A stretch of DNA of 64,000 bases from Branchiostoma floridae (Eukaryota; Chordata; Leptocardii; Amphioxiformes; Branchiostomatidae), in assembly GCF_000003815.2 (NCBI RefSeq), contig NC_049996.1:5163069-5227068 (forward strand). Reading direction: 5' to 3'. The notes below the pieces were generated by a model. That model made no database searches and had not been told where the DNA came from. It was given only the letters and a program-made list of their open reading frames with translations. The position numbers and the translations under genes are program-made. Below, piece by piece: positions 34,309 through 45,172 of this stretch; within the stretch, counting starts at the first letter, position 1; each line of letters starts with the position of its first letter.

Positions 34309-34602
34309 TTCTGGGAACCTGAGCCAGAATTCTGGAACCTGAGCCAGAATTCTGCAGAATTCTGGGAACCTGAGCCAGAATTCTGGAACCTGAGCCAGAA
34401 TTCTGGGAACCTGAGCCAGAATTCTGGGAACCTGAGCCAGAATTCTGGGAACCTGAGCCAGAATTCTGCAGAATTCTGGGAACCTGAGCCAGAATTCTGG
34501 GAACCTTAGCCAGAATTCTGGGAACCTGAGCCAGAATTCTGGGAACCTGAGCCAGAATTCTGGAGAATTCTGGGAACATGAGCCAGAATTTTGGGAACCT
34601 AA
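34309..34602. repeat. 21-bp minisatellite rich in EcoRI sites
   Basis: Units CCAGAATTCTGGGAACCTGAG (21 bp), with 20-bp (GGAACC) and about 31-bp (CTGCAGAATTCTG insertion) variants. I count 15 GAATTC sites in about 290 bp plus one decayed AGAATTTT. The array is open in more than one frame (EPEFW-type and SQNS-type peptides), a by-product of the 21-bp period; there is no evidence of translation. Confidence 0.95.
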
Positions 34603-36919
34603 GCTGGATTAAGATATTACTAGCAGATATTTAGATTCGGTGATGTTGTTTTTACACTTTGTTGGTAAGACTGCAGCATTCAGTGCAATTACCTCATTTC
34701 CTGTGAAAACATGACCTGGGTTGTGCTAGATTTAGCCGTCCTCACAAGAGACAAGTATTACACAAAATCACAATTTTACTGAAAAACAACAACTCATGTA
34801 TGGTAGGATTATCAGAAGTATCATTTTTGTTACTTATCTTCATCACTTAGTTCTGACGAGAGCAAATCACAGATTCTGGAGCGTACCATTAGTTAGGGCA
34901 CACTGTCCAGCGTAGCACAAAATCAAGACCCTTGAGTCACAAAAATGGAAGGATTCATTTCGATGAAATCCAAGTGATTTGGGAGCATTCACACTGCAGA
35001 AACTTATTCGGATCGGGTCGTTTTATTCGGATAACATGTTTTATTCAAATCGTTTTTTTTTTAGTGTGAACAGGGTCATGAAAATCTGTCCATGGCAGGA
35101 TTTACTGTTTTTGTCTTTAAATTATTTTACAAATCTCATAACACTGAACCACGAAAGAATAAAATTAAGACTTTGACTGTCAATAGATGTCAGCGTGAAG
35201 ATCAGGTAATAATTACTTGATAAGGTACGCCAAACCTCTCATGACTCACATTGGACGGCAATCATTCTACAGATATTTAAATAGTCTGTTCTTCAACTCA
35301 AAAAGTTTCTATGCAAAACCATGTCTGTTTGATCCAAGCTCGAAACGCGACTGCCCGATGAAAATTGCATTTTGCCATCTTTTTCTTGCGCGCAGACTGA
35401 AGACTAGCGAAGAATATCAAAGAAATGAATGATATCGGAGAGAAAAATAGACTGAGACATTTTGCATCCAGTAACGCTATTTATTACGAACAAGACGTGT
35501 CTCATGTAGTCAACGTATAATGAACGGCCAAGAACCGTTACTAAGTTATCAGCATTCTAAATACCTTGTACGCATAACAACGAGGATCACTGCGCATGGT
35601 CAAACGTTGGGTGCTGAAACTATGAAAGGAGAATCAAACTGTTTCTCTCCCTAGCTTTTGCATTATTTTACATTGTGGACATCAATGTTTATACATAATC
35701 TGATGCTTTCTGGTCTTAGAATATAGTTACAGACCATTCATTATCAGCGTATGGATACAACTGCTGGCAGCATTTTTGTAGAACTGAAATAATGCATGGT
35801 TTTATCCCATGGGTTATTAATTTAGATGCATAATGTGTTTTGAAATAAAGACTCAGTAAGGTATTTAAATGCAGGTTACAAGACAGTCAACAGAAGGTTG
35901 TAACAGATGTGTTTAAAATGTGATCCCACTTGCGAATAATTCTGCAAACTTCAAGTAAATATACAATGAGTCACTTTAAGTTAGGAAATTAATACATTCC
36001 TTTTTTTGTTTTATACAATGTACATGATGTGACTGCATTGATTCAACACTTTCATATACTTTGTAATCAGTTAATTCAACTGTGAAAGTGAAAAGTACAA
36101 AAAACATGATGATCTGCAAGAAGCCCTCACAGTCTCAACAATTACACACTGGCCAAGACCTCTATGCATGGCAAGCAGCCCTAGTAAGCCAGGCACATGC
36201 TGTTAGGTGCCACTTCTAATAAGGCATGACATACAACTTAAGGAGGCAACATGTGCCTCTTCTCATGTATCTACAAATGATATAAACTAGTTGTTACATA
36301 TAATTACTTGTACAAATCATCTTGCTAAGAGCCGGAATGCTGTGCACGTAAATCACTGTGTATAATTTAACTAAGGGAATGTGAGCTTCAACCAAAGATT
36401 TATTATCTTAAATCACAAGTGAATTTAAGATATGAAGAACAATAACTTGTCGTTTTGTTGTCATGCTTCAAGTTTAATAGTTTAAAAATTAAAATGTAAA
36501 GTATTGTATTAGGATTAGTCAAGGGACAGTGACATACACAAACCAGTTTTGTTGCTGTCACCTTGGCACCACTTTGTAGTAGAAATATGGTCTTACTCTT
36601 GACATAGTCTGATAAGCTAGCTGGAGGGAGCAGAGTTTTCGCAGTGAAGACTCTTTCTTACCAGTTAGAAACATTGCTTTGAGATACAGTGAAGCCTGTA
36701 CTATATACATCAATATGTGGCAAAGGTTTAGAGTCTCATGTACTGAATATGATATACAAATGTACCTGAGTTGCCATCTGGTCTGAAGGTGGGTAGTGTT
36801 AAGGAGATTCAGACAGTCGTGCTGGTGTCTGTCTTTGTAAAGAACATAAACTAAACTAAAGACAAAACGGAGAATCTCAGTTTGTTATGGAATATTCCTA
36901 AACCTGTACACACAGTAGC
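34603..36919. other. Unannotated interval
   Basis: AT-rich; no gene, RNA or bounded repeat that I can support. Confidence 0.4.
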
Positions 36920-37370
36920 TCACTTGTGAGAAGGGGGCTTGAACTTCTTGCATGCTTTGTCAATCTCCCTTTTGTCCTTAACCTTCCACTTCCCCTTACT
37001 CACTTCTTTTACATGCAAGTTGTTTGCAATGACAAATACTGCCCGGAATGTCTTAGCATCCTTCCAATTAGGAGTTACATAGTTATATCGACAATCTGCC
37101 ATGGATGATGGGGCAGGGTGGATGAAGTTTACCATCAATCTCCCCCAAACAATACATTCTCCACTTTGCCAGGATACCACACCCCGGGAGCAGTGGGCCC
37201 CTCACCATTATACCACACGCCAACCCAGGTATCCAGGAGTACTGGGGGCTCACTGCTCCCTGCCAGGACCGTCTGATCTTTCGGCAACTTACATGCACCT
37301 GTCACCTCTCCCTGCATTTCTTCTTCCGCTTTCACGGCAGCATAGAAAAACAATATATAAATTAGAATAA
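36920..37370 (-). pseudogene. Tudor/chromo-like C-terminal domain relic
   Basis: Minus strand, two frames. Upstream: LPKDQTVLAGSSEPPVLLDT, then WVGVWYNGEG and WYPGKVENV. After a shift: LMVNFIHPAPSSMADCRYNY, then WKDAKTFRAVFVI and WKVKDKREIDKA. 'W..V.Y.GE.WYPGKV..V......VNFMHP' is a small beta-barrel found at the C-terminus of multicopy transposon-type proteins in fish and invertebrates. It lies downstream of the KDZ-like relic in the same orientation and may belong to it or to a neighbouring gene. A stop follows at 36920. Confidence 0.5.
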
Positions 37371-37466
37371 AAGTGAAATGTTATCAGTCAATCAGAGATA
37401 GTAGCGACAAGTGAAAACGAACCGACCTATCAGTATCTCGAATGGATGTCTTGGAGACTCGTGACT

Positions 37467-38450
37467 CTAAGATATTGTTAATCCATGATAGTAGAGTCCA
37501 TGTTGATAGAATACTGTAAACATTCCAGGACTAAGAGATGAATGAACTCCATACATCTTGTTGCAATGTTGACTCGGATCTCTGTTTCTGCTTTTTCGAA
37601 TCCGTCTCTGTGCATCATTTGCATATTTCGCTTGGCCGCGTACAAGCGGCAGCTCGGGGTGAGGGAAGAAGGAATACCTCCCGAAGGTATTCTCTTTCTC
37701 TGGTGGCGGGTACACACTGTTATCATACTTGTGTTTGAATGGTAAAGATATCAATGATTTATTTTACCAAAGCAGGCACATCTTCCAGAATTCTGTTTCC
37801 CTCAGCCTTATAAACTTCAAACAAGAAGTCCGCCAGGATTGGCGCATCGCTTCTGAGCTTTTGCAGGTTTGCGTCATTGACACTGTCAAATATTGCGAGT
37901 GTATTCGTCACGGCTCTGTGAACCATTTATTTAGTGTGCCCCTGTCTGTATGAAAGATTTGTCTGTAGCATTCCGCATAGTGGTCGGTTCTCCTCCAACC
38001 CACGTAAGAATTTGTTTTAATACGGGTCGGGGGCTACCAGGTGTGATCCATTGCAACCCAACCTTTCTAGCGGAGTAGCCAGTGATGAAAGTTGCGGGAA
38101 AACTGAAAGATTCTTTTGCTGCACCGACCTCTCTGTCTCCTCATTTATGTTCATAATTTCGCCCGAATTGTATCTAAAATGCAGGAGGGCCCAGGCCAGG
38201 TCATTTTCAAGGGCCTCAATTTCCCCTGTAATTTTCCTCTACCTGGTCATTAATGCCCTTGCCTCCTCCACTCTATCGACGTATGTAAACAGGCCTTGCA
38301 GTTGGTGGTTGCCTAGAATTTCTGCCCGTTCCAACTCATCTTGAAACACATCATATCAAGAGTGTAGCGTTGATGTTGTCAAGGTCATTTAGTGCCTTCT
38401 CCAACATGGAGAATAACTTGTGGAAGATTCCGTGCTTAGATGTAAACTTA
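37467..38450 (-). pseudogene. KDZ-like transposase relic
   Basis: Minus strand, several frames. From 5' to 3': KFTSKHGIFHKLFSMLEKAL; then VFQDELERAEILGNHQLQGL, VEEARALMTR and a stop; then GEIEALENDLAWALLHFRYN. Next come AIFDSVNDANLQKL and YKAEGNRILEDVPALVK, and finally NTFGRYSFFPHPELPLVRGQ with DPSQHCNKMYGVHSSLSPGM followed by FTVF. 'R.Y..D..RR.R.....HCNK.YG.H..L.PG.FTVF..HG' is the start of the catalytic region of KDZ (Kyakuja-Dileera-Zisupton) transposases. The downstream catalytic residues are not recovered. It has several stops and frameshifts. Confidence 0.5.
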
Positions 38451-38451
38451 G

Positions 38452-38570
38452 GCTATTGAGGCCCGCGTCAACATTCATGTCGCAAAACGCCAAGATGGCT
38501 TTATTTTTCACCTTTAGTGAGTATTCCTAAAATTTATTTAACAACAATTACACTAATCGCATAGGGCGGC
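38452..38570. mobile_element. piggyBac-like MITE core relic
   Basis: GGCTATTGAGGCCCGCG..AACATT.ATGTC, CCAAGATGGC and TTCCTAAAATTTATTTAACAACAATT match the core of the 20483 element, without ends. Confidence 0.4.
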
Positions 38571-40064
38571 TTACGTCCTTTTGTGCAACAATGCGTATGG
38601 CAACATTTTGTCCATGTAGATGACTGTCGAACAAGATGATTTCATGTGCAGTGAAGATTACTGACTCAGTGTTGCCACTCTGGGTATACAGAAGGACCTG
38701 CCCAGCCCGAAGTGTAGCAATGCGGTGCTTTAGTGCATGCGGTTGAATTCCACAGCTTGTTCAGTAGACATATTTGAGAACCGATTTGGGACAAAATGTT
38801 TTGCCTCTGCAACTGTCAGAAGAGCTCCAGTTGACAAGTATGCATCATACAATCTAGAGACTGATTTTGGAAACTAACAAAATTGCCTACTACTTAACAC
38901 GATATATGGTAAAGTACCCACTAGTCCCACATGGATCAGAAAGCATACAGCATTCTGATAAACTCCTCAAGTACTCATTAATATGTAATGTAAGCCTATG
39001 GTTGAATACAATATGTATGACAATGCCTGATAAAAGGTAGCTTACAAAACAAATTTGAGAGCGATGTTAAAAAGCTTGTCTCTTTATCCGTTCTGTGATA
39101 TTTTGTGAACAATTGGCCTCCTTGGTGTGAACATCGCCCCTCTTTTATGTCGAAAATATGCATGATGAAGGAGGTGTCTATTCGTTAGGACTTATGATGT
39201 AAATTGTTATGTCTGTTCTATCATTTGTTTGATCCTTCCCCAATGACCACAATGAAAAGATTCGAGCTTTCATGGATAAACAAAGGTTCAAACAAGCAAA
39301 CAAACAAACTTACCAGCAGCGTGCCCCGGTGTCCAGCTTGACGAACCGGCATGCAGATGACGTCACTTTCTTGTATGTCTTAGAAAATAACAGAACTAAA
39401 GCCTTAACTAGACAGGAAATAGAACTGTTACAATACATCGCACACGTCAGTATAACTCTGGCTATCATGTGCACAATTGTGAAAAAAGACAGCATGATGT
39501 TCGATCTTACATTTTGAGTTTTTTTGTCTTATCTTGTATTTGCCAAACTCTTGTCTTGTTGTCAGCTGTGTGTGCATAATGCTACCCATGTATCTGGTTT
39601 ACAAGTCTGAAAGGAATACATATTCTCAAACTCATTGCATCACCAAATGTAATAGTATTATCAAAGACAGTAATTTCAGAAAAAAAGGCCATAATGCATT
39701 AATTTTGACCATTCTTGAACGGGGCATCTTGCAACATTCATTTATGACCTAAAGTGTGATTAGTAGAAGCAGAAGTGTTCCATTCTCGCACATGGGTGAT
39801 TTTGAAACAGCATTGTTGCATTCGGAGATGGCTAAAATGTCTGCCTTTCTCCTGTTTCATTTGAACCCGCCAAAACTCCTAATGCTTGAGCGCATTTGCA
39901 CCCAGATGACAAGAGTCTAGAGCGTACCGTCACTCGATGTGCAATAATGTCATGTCCAACTCCGCAACATCCTACTGCAGTTGTTACGTATCCAGTGCAA
40001 TGCTATAAATGACAAAACTACTGAATAAACTGTAAACCTTTTTAACTCGATCCATTAAATAGGA
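38571..40064. other. Unannotated interval
   Basis: No supportable feature. Confidence 0.35.
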
Positions 40065-40066
40065 TA

Positions 40067-40274
40067 CTGTAAATGCATTTAATTTCGCGGGGATTTAATT
40101 TCGCGGTAGCGGGAAAAATGACTTTTCGCGGTGGATTTAATTTCGCGGTAACACCATATACTGCAGTCTAATACCTTAATAGAAAAATGTTCGCGGTGGA
40201 TTTAATTTCGCGGTAAAGTGGTCGCCGCGAAAACCGCGAACATTAATCCACCGCGAACATTTCTGCATTTACAG
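40067..40274. mobile_element. 208-bp TA-flanked MITE (TTTCGCGG type)
   Basis: Ends CTGTAAATGCA and TGCATTTACAG are flanked by TA at 40065-40066 and 40275-40276. The inside consists of reiterated ATTTAATTTCGCGGT and GTTCGCGGTGG blocks in both orientations, giving high self-complementarity. This class of TTCGCGG repeat is, as far as I recall, common in marine invertebrate genomes. It is non-autonomous and Tc1/mariner-like by its TA target. Confidence 0.85.
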
Positions 40275-40639
40275 TAATTAGATTCTAATCACACTTTGTA
40301 GCACCGAAATTTGTTCGTTTTAGACATTTTGGCACAATTAACATCAATTTTAGAATTTGTATTTCTATGTACAAACGCATTTTACTAATGGTACGATTAA
40401 CAGTACAGTTGAAAGTTGATATGTATGTAGGAAAAGTTGACGTTGTAATATGAAGATGTATCAGTGTGCAGTATGGAAATAACTCTTGCTTTACATGAAT
40501 CGATTTTATACAATTTACGATTCATTAATCAATAACATTTTTAACTCCATCCTCAACCTGTGCACTAGTTGTTTAACATAGAACAGTAAATTTAATAGGA
40601 TTTTCCTCAAAACTTCTTCTAAATAACGTACTAAAAGTC

Positions 40640-40990
40640 GTAGTCATAACAGTGCATCCTCTTCTTCACTCGTCGTCTCTTCCCATTCTCTGGCTCTGCT
40701 CTGTTTTCAGAAGGAAACGCTTCGCCTTCGGTCACTTATGCTTCTTCTTTCACGTCTTCCTCTTCCCTAGACCTCTACTTCGTCATCCTTTCTTTTCTCT
40801 TTCCGCTTTTCTTCCTTCTTCATTTCTTTCGCCTCCTTTTCTTGCCGCTTCAACTCCCTCATCTTCCTTCTCTCTTCTACCTAAGCCTTTTTTTGTTGCT
40901 TTCTTCTTCCTCCTTCAATTCTTCAACGTTGTCCACATGCGTCATCACTCTAGCAGAGAGCTTTTTTTGGCCGTACGCGTGTTTGCTTCA
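40640..40990 (-). pseudogene. Lys/Glu-rich coding relic
   Basis: Minus strand. KHAYGQKKLSARVMTHVDNV and VEELKEEEESNKKRLR are followed by a stop, then in another frame KMRELKRQEKEAKEMKKEEK. Such highly charged tails follow the DDE domain in pogo/Jerky-type transposases and also occur in unrelated coiled coils. The plus-strand pyrimidine-rich frame over the same bases is the shadow of this. Confidence 0.3.
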
Positions 40991-41099
40991 CTGTGTTGCT
41001 GGTCGCAAGATTGTTTGGGAACCATATTTCCTGCGATTGGATTCAGAAGTTGATTATTACAGGTTTCGCAGACATTAGCTTCCTTGCTTATGCCAGTTG

Positions 41100-41373
41100 T
41101 GGTGTCCTTGGAGGTGCTCGGGCCGTCGGCACCGGTTGTGGTGTCCTTGGAGGTGCTCGGGCCGTCGGCACCGGTTGTGGTGTCCTTGGAGGTGCTCGGG
41201 CCGTCGGCACCGGCTGTGGTGTCCTTGGAGGTGCTCGGGCCGTCGGCACCGGCTGTGGTGTCCTTGGAGGTGCTCGGGCCGTCGGCACCGGCTGTGGTGT
41301 CCTTGGAGGTGCTCGGGCCGTCGGCACCGGCTGTGGTGTCCTTGGAGGTGCTCGAGCCGTCGGCACCGGCTGT
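41100..41373. repeat. 39-bp minisatellite, 7 copies
   Basis: Unit GGTGTCCTTGGAGGTGCTCG + GGCCGTCGGCACCGGTTGT (39 bp, 13 codons), seven nearly identical copies with T/C changes at CCGG(T/C)TGT. Because the period is a multiple of three and the unit lacks stops in several frames, five reading frames stay open, including PVPTARAPPRTPQ on the minus strand. Coding status is undecidable from openness alone. Confidence 0.95.
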
Positions 41374-41450
41374 GCATGATGTCTGTGGAGGCGTCCTTAT
41401 TGGCCGTTGATGTCATAAAAGCCATCACATACATTGTTCAGAAATTATGA

Positions 41451-41762
41451 CCTTTCTCTAGTCTACCCAGAATTGGCAAAATTCTGGTAGAATTGGGCCT
41501 CTGAGAAAAATGTCAATTTTCCCAACAAACCTTTGGTTGGGGTGTAGAATATGATGATGCTTCTGTAGTTGTTAAACAATATGGTAACAGCAATAAATCA
41601 AAGATAATCACTTTATTAGGGAGAACAATGTTTTCATCATAGAATAGCTAGGTCCTCTCTATAACCATTGGTGAAATAAACTCACAGGTAAGTAGCACAA
41701 TCATAATGTGCATTTTTATTAGTAAATCAAATCATTAGTGGATAGAATCATTAGTGATCCTT
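41451..41762. other. Unannotated interval
   Basis: No supportable feature. Confidence 0.3.
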
Positions 41763-41767
41763 ACCTC

Positions 41768-42747
41768 CACCCCACCTAACTCCTTCTGCTTTTCCCCCTA
41801 CCCGTTCTCCTTTTCCCCCGGACTTCTCCTTAACCCCCGCTGTACTTCTGCTGTGCCCCCGTCCTTCTTCTTGGCCCCCGGTGTACTTCTGCTTGCCCCC
41901 CGCCCTTCTGCTTAACCCCCAATGGCCGCCGTCAACCCGAATTTCACGTAGTCGACACGAAAATCGTTCAGAAAGCAACAAAAACGGTAGCGCCACGGAA
42001 CATGAAATAGCCTATTCTCAATGACACATTTTGGGCCACCTTTCTGCCAAGTGGCGTTTCACAACTCCTTCCCAGTCTTTACTTCAAAGGCTCGCCCTCT
42101 CGGTGAAGGGCGTATGCATCCGCCCCGTCAGCATCGGGTACTCACACGAAAGTCGTGCCTAAACACCCTGCACGGCAACGATACACGGTCTCATATATCC
42201 TGTGGTCTGGCAAACAATCTTGGCCACCTCTCTACCAAGTGGCGTCGTACAAATCGCGCTCAATCTCGAGAACACTTGGTAGAGAGGTGGCAAGATTGTT
42301 TGCCAGACCACAGGATATATGAGACCGTGTATCGTTGCCGTGCAGGGTGTTTAGGCACGACTTTCGTGTGAGTACCCGATGCTGACGGGGCGGATGCATA
42401 CGCCCTTCACCGAGAGGGCGAGCCTTTGAAGTAAAGACTGGGAAGGAGTCGTGAAACGCCACTTGGCAGAAAGGTGGCCCAAAATGTGTCATTGAGAATA
42501 GGCTATTTCATGTTCCGTGGCGCGATCGTTTTTGTTGCTTTCTGAACGATTTTCGTGTCGACTACGTGAAATTCGGGTTGACGGCGGCCATTGGGGGTTA
42601 AGCAGAAGGGCGGGGAGCAAGCAGAAGTACACCGGGGGCCAAGAAGAAGGACGGGGGCACAGCAGAAGTACAGCGGGGGTTAAGGAGAAGTCCGGGGGAA
42701 AAGGAGAACGGGTAGGGGGAAAAGCAGAAGGAGTTAGGTGGGGGTGA
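41768..42747. mobile_element. Foldback element, 472-bp arms, 31-bp loop
   Basis: The left arm (about 41770-42241) and right arm (about 42273-42744) are reverse complements with only a handful of differences that I can see (for example GGTAGC against GATCGC, CACAAC against CACGAC). The loop is 42242-42272. The outer third of each arm is built of degenerate C-run/TTCTGCTT units, as in foldback transposons with subterminal repeats. The ends read CACCCCACC and GGTGGGGGTG; ACCTC occurs immediately outside both (41763-41767, 42748-42752), a possible 5-bp target duplication. No transposase frame. Confidence 0.85.
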
Positions 42748-42752
42748 CCTCT

Positions 42753-43791
42753 GTACTGCGTGTTCTCTCGAGGAAGGCCCGTCAAAATAGGACTGCAAAC
42801 CCGTAGACTAGCCATACTCGTGAGAGTGGCCGTCCATCACTGCGTGTTCTATGAATAACTTTCAGGTATTCATCAAGGATCTGTAAAAAAATCTATGATA
42901 CTATAAAATTATAAAGTGTCCTAGCCAATCAAAACTGGTATTTGTTACATTTGACAATTCAGTTTCTTTGTAATTAAGAGATATGAGTATTGTTTATACC
43001 AGCCAAAGTTCGTAGTTGACAAAATTTATACTTTGAAGTATTACGTGTTTTGATATCAGAGTTTCTTAAGATTAAATAATAAATGGTTCAATTACACGAC
43101 TTGACCTTCGTTTTTCCAACCGGTACCCAAATGTATAGAGCCATCTACAGCTTGCCTGTACATTCAAAGATTTAAAGTTTCTTCAGTTAACTGGTAACTT
43201 ATTAACATTACTAGTATTTTATTTTACGAAAGCAAATTAATGGTCAATGTTGCTTCATCACTGTCAAAGTTTATTCACATTTTGTACATAATGATTTCAG
43301 ACAAAATGGTTTGTCAGCATTTTGCAAGTTGAATTATATCAAAATACAGAATGTATGGTCACCATTAACCTAACACTTTGACAGATGAGCTTTTACATTG
43401 ATTTTTACACTTAACACTCTACTTTATTTGTTACATACACCACACAATGTATGTTCAACTTTTGCATTTACACAGCTACACAAGACACAATCAATACAAG
43501 TCAGTCAGACGGGTGAAAATATATTGGGGAATCTGCAAATGATCGCTTCAAAATATTAAAACTAATCTGCATATCTTCTATTCTGATTGGAGATCTAGGA
43601 CTTGTCTAAATTGGGCTTCTTTAGATCTCTTAAACCAAAATCTTCACAACCACCTGCTTCGGAGGTAATAAATCGGAGGTACTGTTAAACAAACCTGCTC
43701 ACCCTCAGTTTCTCACTCACTCACATTTCACAGATTAATAACATAGGTTTTTCATCTGACATTTTGAAACCTTATTTTCAGACTGCTACAT
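42753..43791. other. Unannotated interval
   Basis: AT-rich; no gene or bounded repeat seen. Confidence 0.35.
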
Positions 43792-43847
43792 TCGAGACGT
43801 CGGGCTCAGAAGATTGTCTAGAAGACGGCCACTGATATTCAAGTTTC
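43792..43847 (+). other. Putative exon 1 of a short spliced transcript
   Basis: Strong acceptor (CTTATTTTCAG) and donor (GTGAGT at 43848). The open frame in this 56-bp exon reads YIRDVGLRRLSRRRPLIFKF and ends with one base left over. That base plus the first two of the next exon (CG) makes a codon and keeps the reading open, ending in a stop inside exon 2. Confidence 0.4.
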
Positions 43848-44168
43848 GTGAGTAAATTTTGATATTAAATCAAATGTAATGAAGCCCTCTCAGGCTAACG
43901 TCACATTGCAGTTTTGGGAACGAAAAATACTGTCTAAAAGACACCGAACTGACAAAACAAAACAAAAAATGATTCACCATTATTTATTGCCATAAACTTG
44001 TTTTTTTTTTCTTGTTAGGGGGGTGAGGGTGGTTATGACCTCCGTACTGCAGTAGAACCTCGATTTTTTTGTCTCTTTTGACCTGGACATGCTATGGCCT
44101 GGATTTTTTTGTGGCAGATGGCTTGTGAAGAAGTAATGTATGTTTGCTCTTTTTTCCCCTTATTACAG

Positions 44169-44244
44169 CGGGTACATGGCTGGAACTAGTATCTTGGGAT
44201 CCAGCGACCTACCCAACAGTTCTGGATGTAGAAATATAAGTCTG
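44169..44244 (+). other. Putative exon 2 of the short spliced transcript
   Basis: Excellent polypyrimidine acceptor (CTTTTTTCCCCTTATTACAG) and donor GTAAGA. In phase from exon 1 it encodes TWLELVSWDPATYPTVLDVE and stops. The family is unrecognised. It could equally be a non-coding RNA exon. Confidence 0.45.
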
Positions 44245-44402
44245 GTAAGAATTCGCAACTTGGCTGGCAAACTAAAAATCGTCGGAAAGTGTCAACATAT
44301 TGTGGCATAAAAACGATTGCTTTTTTTATACTTTAATGCTGTGAGTAACAACATTGCCAGGCACTGCTGTACAATCTATACATTTTATTTTCTTTCAAAC
44401 AG

Positions 44403-44520
44403 GAAGGATGGGTGAGTGGATCGCCGGACATTCACTGAGGGACACACGCCAGAGAAAAAGGAAAACAGTTGATAAAATTAAGTTGATATGAGTCGCAATA
44501 AAAATCAATGAACTGAAACA
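44403..44520 (+). other. Putative terminal exon with poly-A signal
   Basis: Acceptor TTTTCTTTCAAACAG before 44403 and an AATAAA at 44497-44502. Probably the 3' untranslated exon of the transcript formed by 43792-43847 and 44169-44244. No coding function is proposed. Confidence 0.4.
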
Positions 44521-44790
44521 TAAGTCTGTTTATGGTTTATGACTTTGTCTATGACAAATATAGCCTACCTCTTAGCCAATGTTTCCCGTTCTATGCTAGT
44601 ATAATACACTTTAAATGGCACAATTCTTAAGTGTGTCATAGACTTGACGCACTTTTCTCCTCAGACCATGCGAATTTTAGGTGTGTCATAGACTTCTCCT
44701 CAGACAATTTCCCTGTTCTAAGTTAGCATGACACACAGCACAACTCTTAAGTGTGTCATGTGATAAGTTTAACGAAGTAAACATCTGAAA
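44521..44790. repeat. Short reiterated segment (AAGTGTGTCATAGAC)
   Basis: TTAAGTGTGTCAT(A/G)GA, GACACACTT-like and CTCCTCAGAC motifs are repeated three times between 44605 and 44765, a small local repeat. No gene. Confidence 0.45.
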
Positions 44791-45047
44791 GGTAAAGGCT
44801 CTGCAAGATTTCCTGAGAGTCGGGTCGGATAACATCTGGACCCATGGATGTCCTGCAGGCAAAAGCCTTCGTTGCCGTCAGCAGCTGAACATGCTGCAAC
44901 TATCCGGAAAAAATTACGGCCAGCTGGTAGAAGGGCTACCAGACCCACGTTACTTTAAGAATGATACCTGGCTACCAGAGGGCCTTGAAGAATGACCGAA
45001 TGTCATGTACAATGGCATTTGTGACTTCCTGATGAAAGATCACACAG
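44791..45047 (+). pseudogene. YqaJ/SWIM-type gene, exon 1 (one stop)
   Basis: Plus-strand exon: DFLRVGSDNIWTHGCPAGKS, then GKNYGQLVEGLPDPRYFKND, then TWLPEGLEE, a TGA at 44993-44995, then PNVMYNGICDFLMKDHT. A donor (G/GTACAT) follows. The TGA sits where homologous proteins usually have Trp ('.LEEWP.V.Y.DI..FL'), consistent with a single TGG-to-TGA change. This block precedes the SWIM/YqaJ region in a large multicopy invertebrate family. Confidence 0.5.
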
Positions 45048-45172
45048 GTACATGTCAGTTTGAAGTTTCAGTTCGTGGCACCATGAGTAGTTATTTCTAA
45101 TATACAACCCTACGATATATTTTGATGTTGCTGAACTTTTTGTTGCTATTTTTTTTTCATTTGAGTCATCAG

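Noticed and set aside
34267-34579. Long frames EPEFW... and its antisense
   Set aside because: Produced by the 21-bp period of the minisatellite.
34309-34602. CRISPR-like array
   Set aside because: Repeats are contiguous without unique spacers and the genome is eukaryotic; the same holds for the 39-bp and 47-bp arrays.
40652-41053. 133-codon plus-strand Phe/Ser/Pro-rich frame
   Set aside because: Composition reflects a pyrimidine-rich strand; the complementary strand carries the more protein-like Lys/Glu-rich relic.
42021-42492. Two long frames with the same peptide on opposite strands
   Set aside because: They are mirror readings of the foldback arms, not two genes.
41768-42747. ProtoRAG/Transib assignment of the foldback element
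   Set aside because: Only the CAC start and a possible 5-bp duplication agree; the end sequence does not match the usual heptamer and no RAG-like frame is present.
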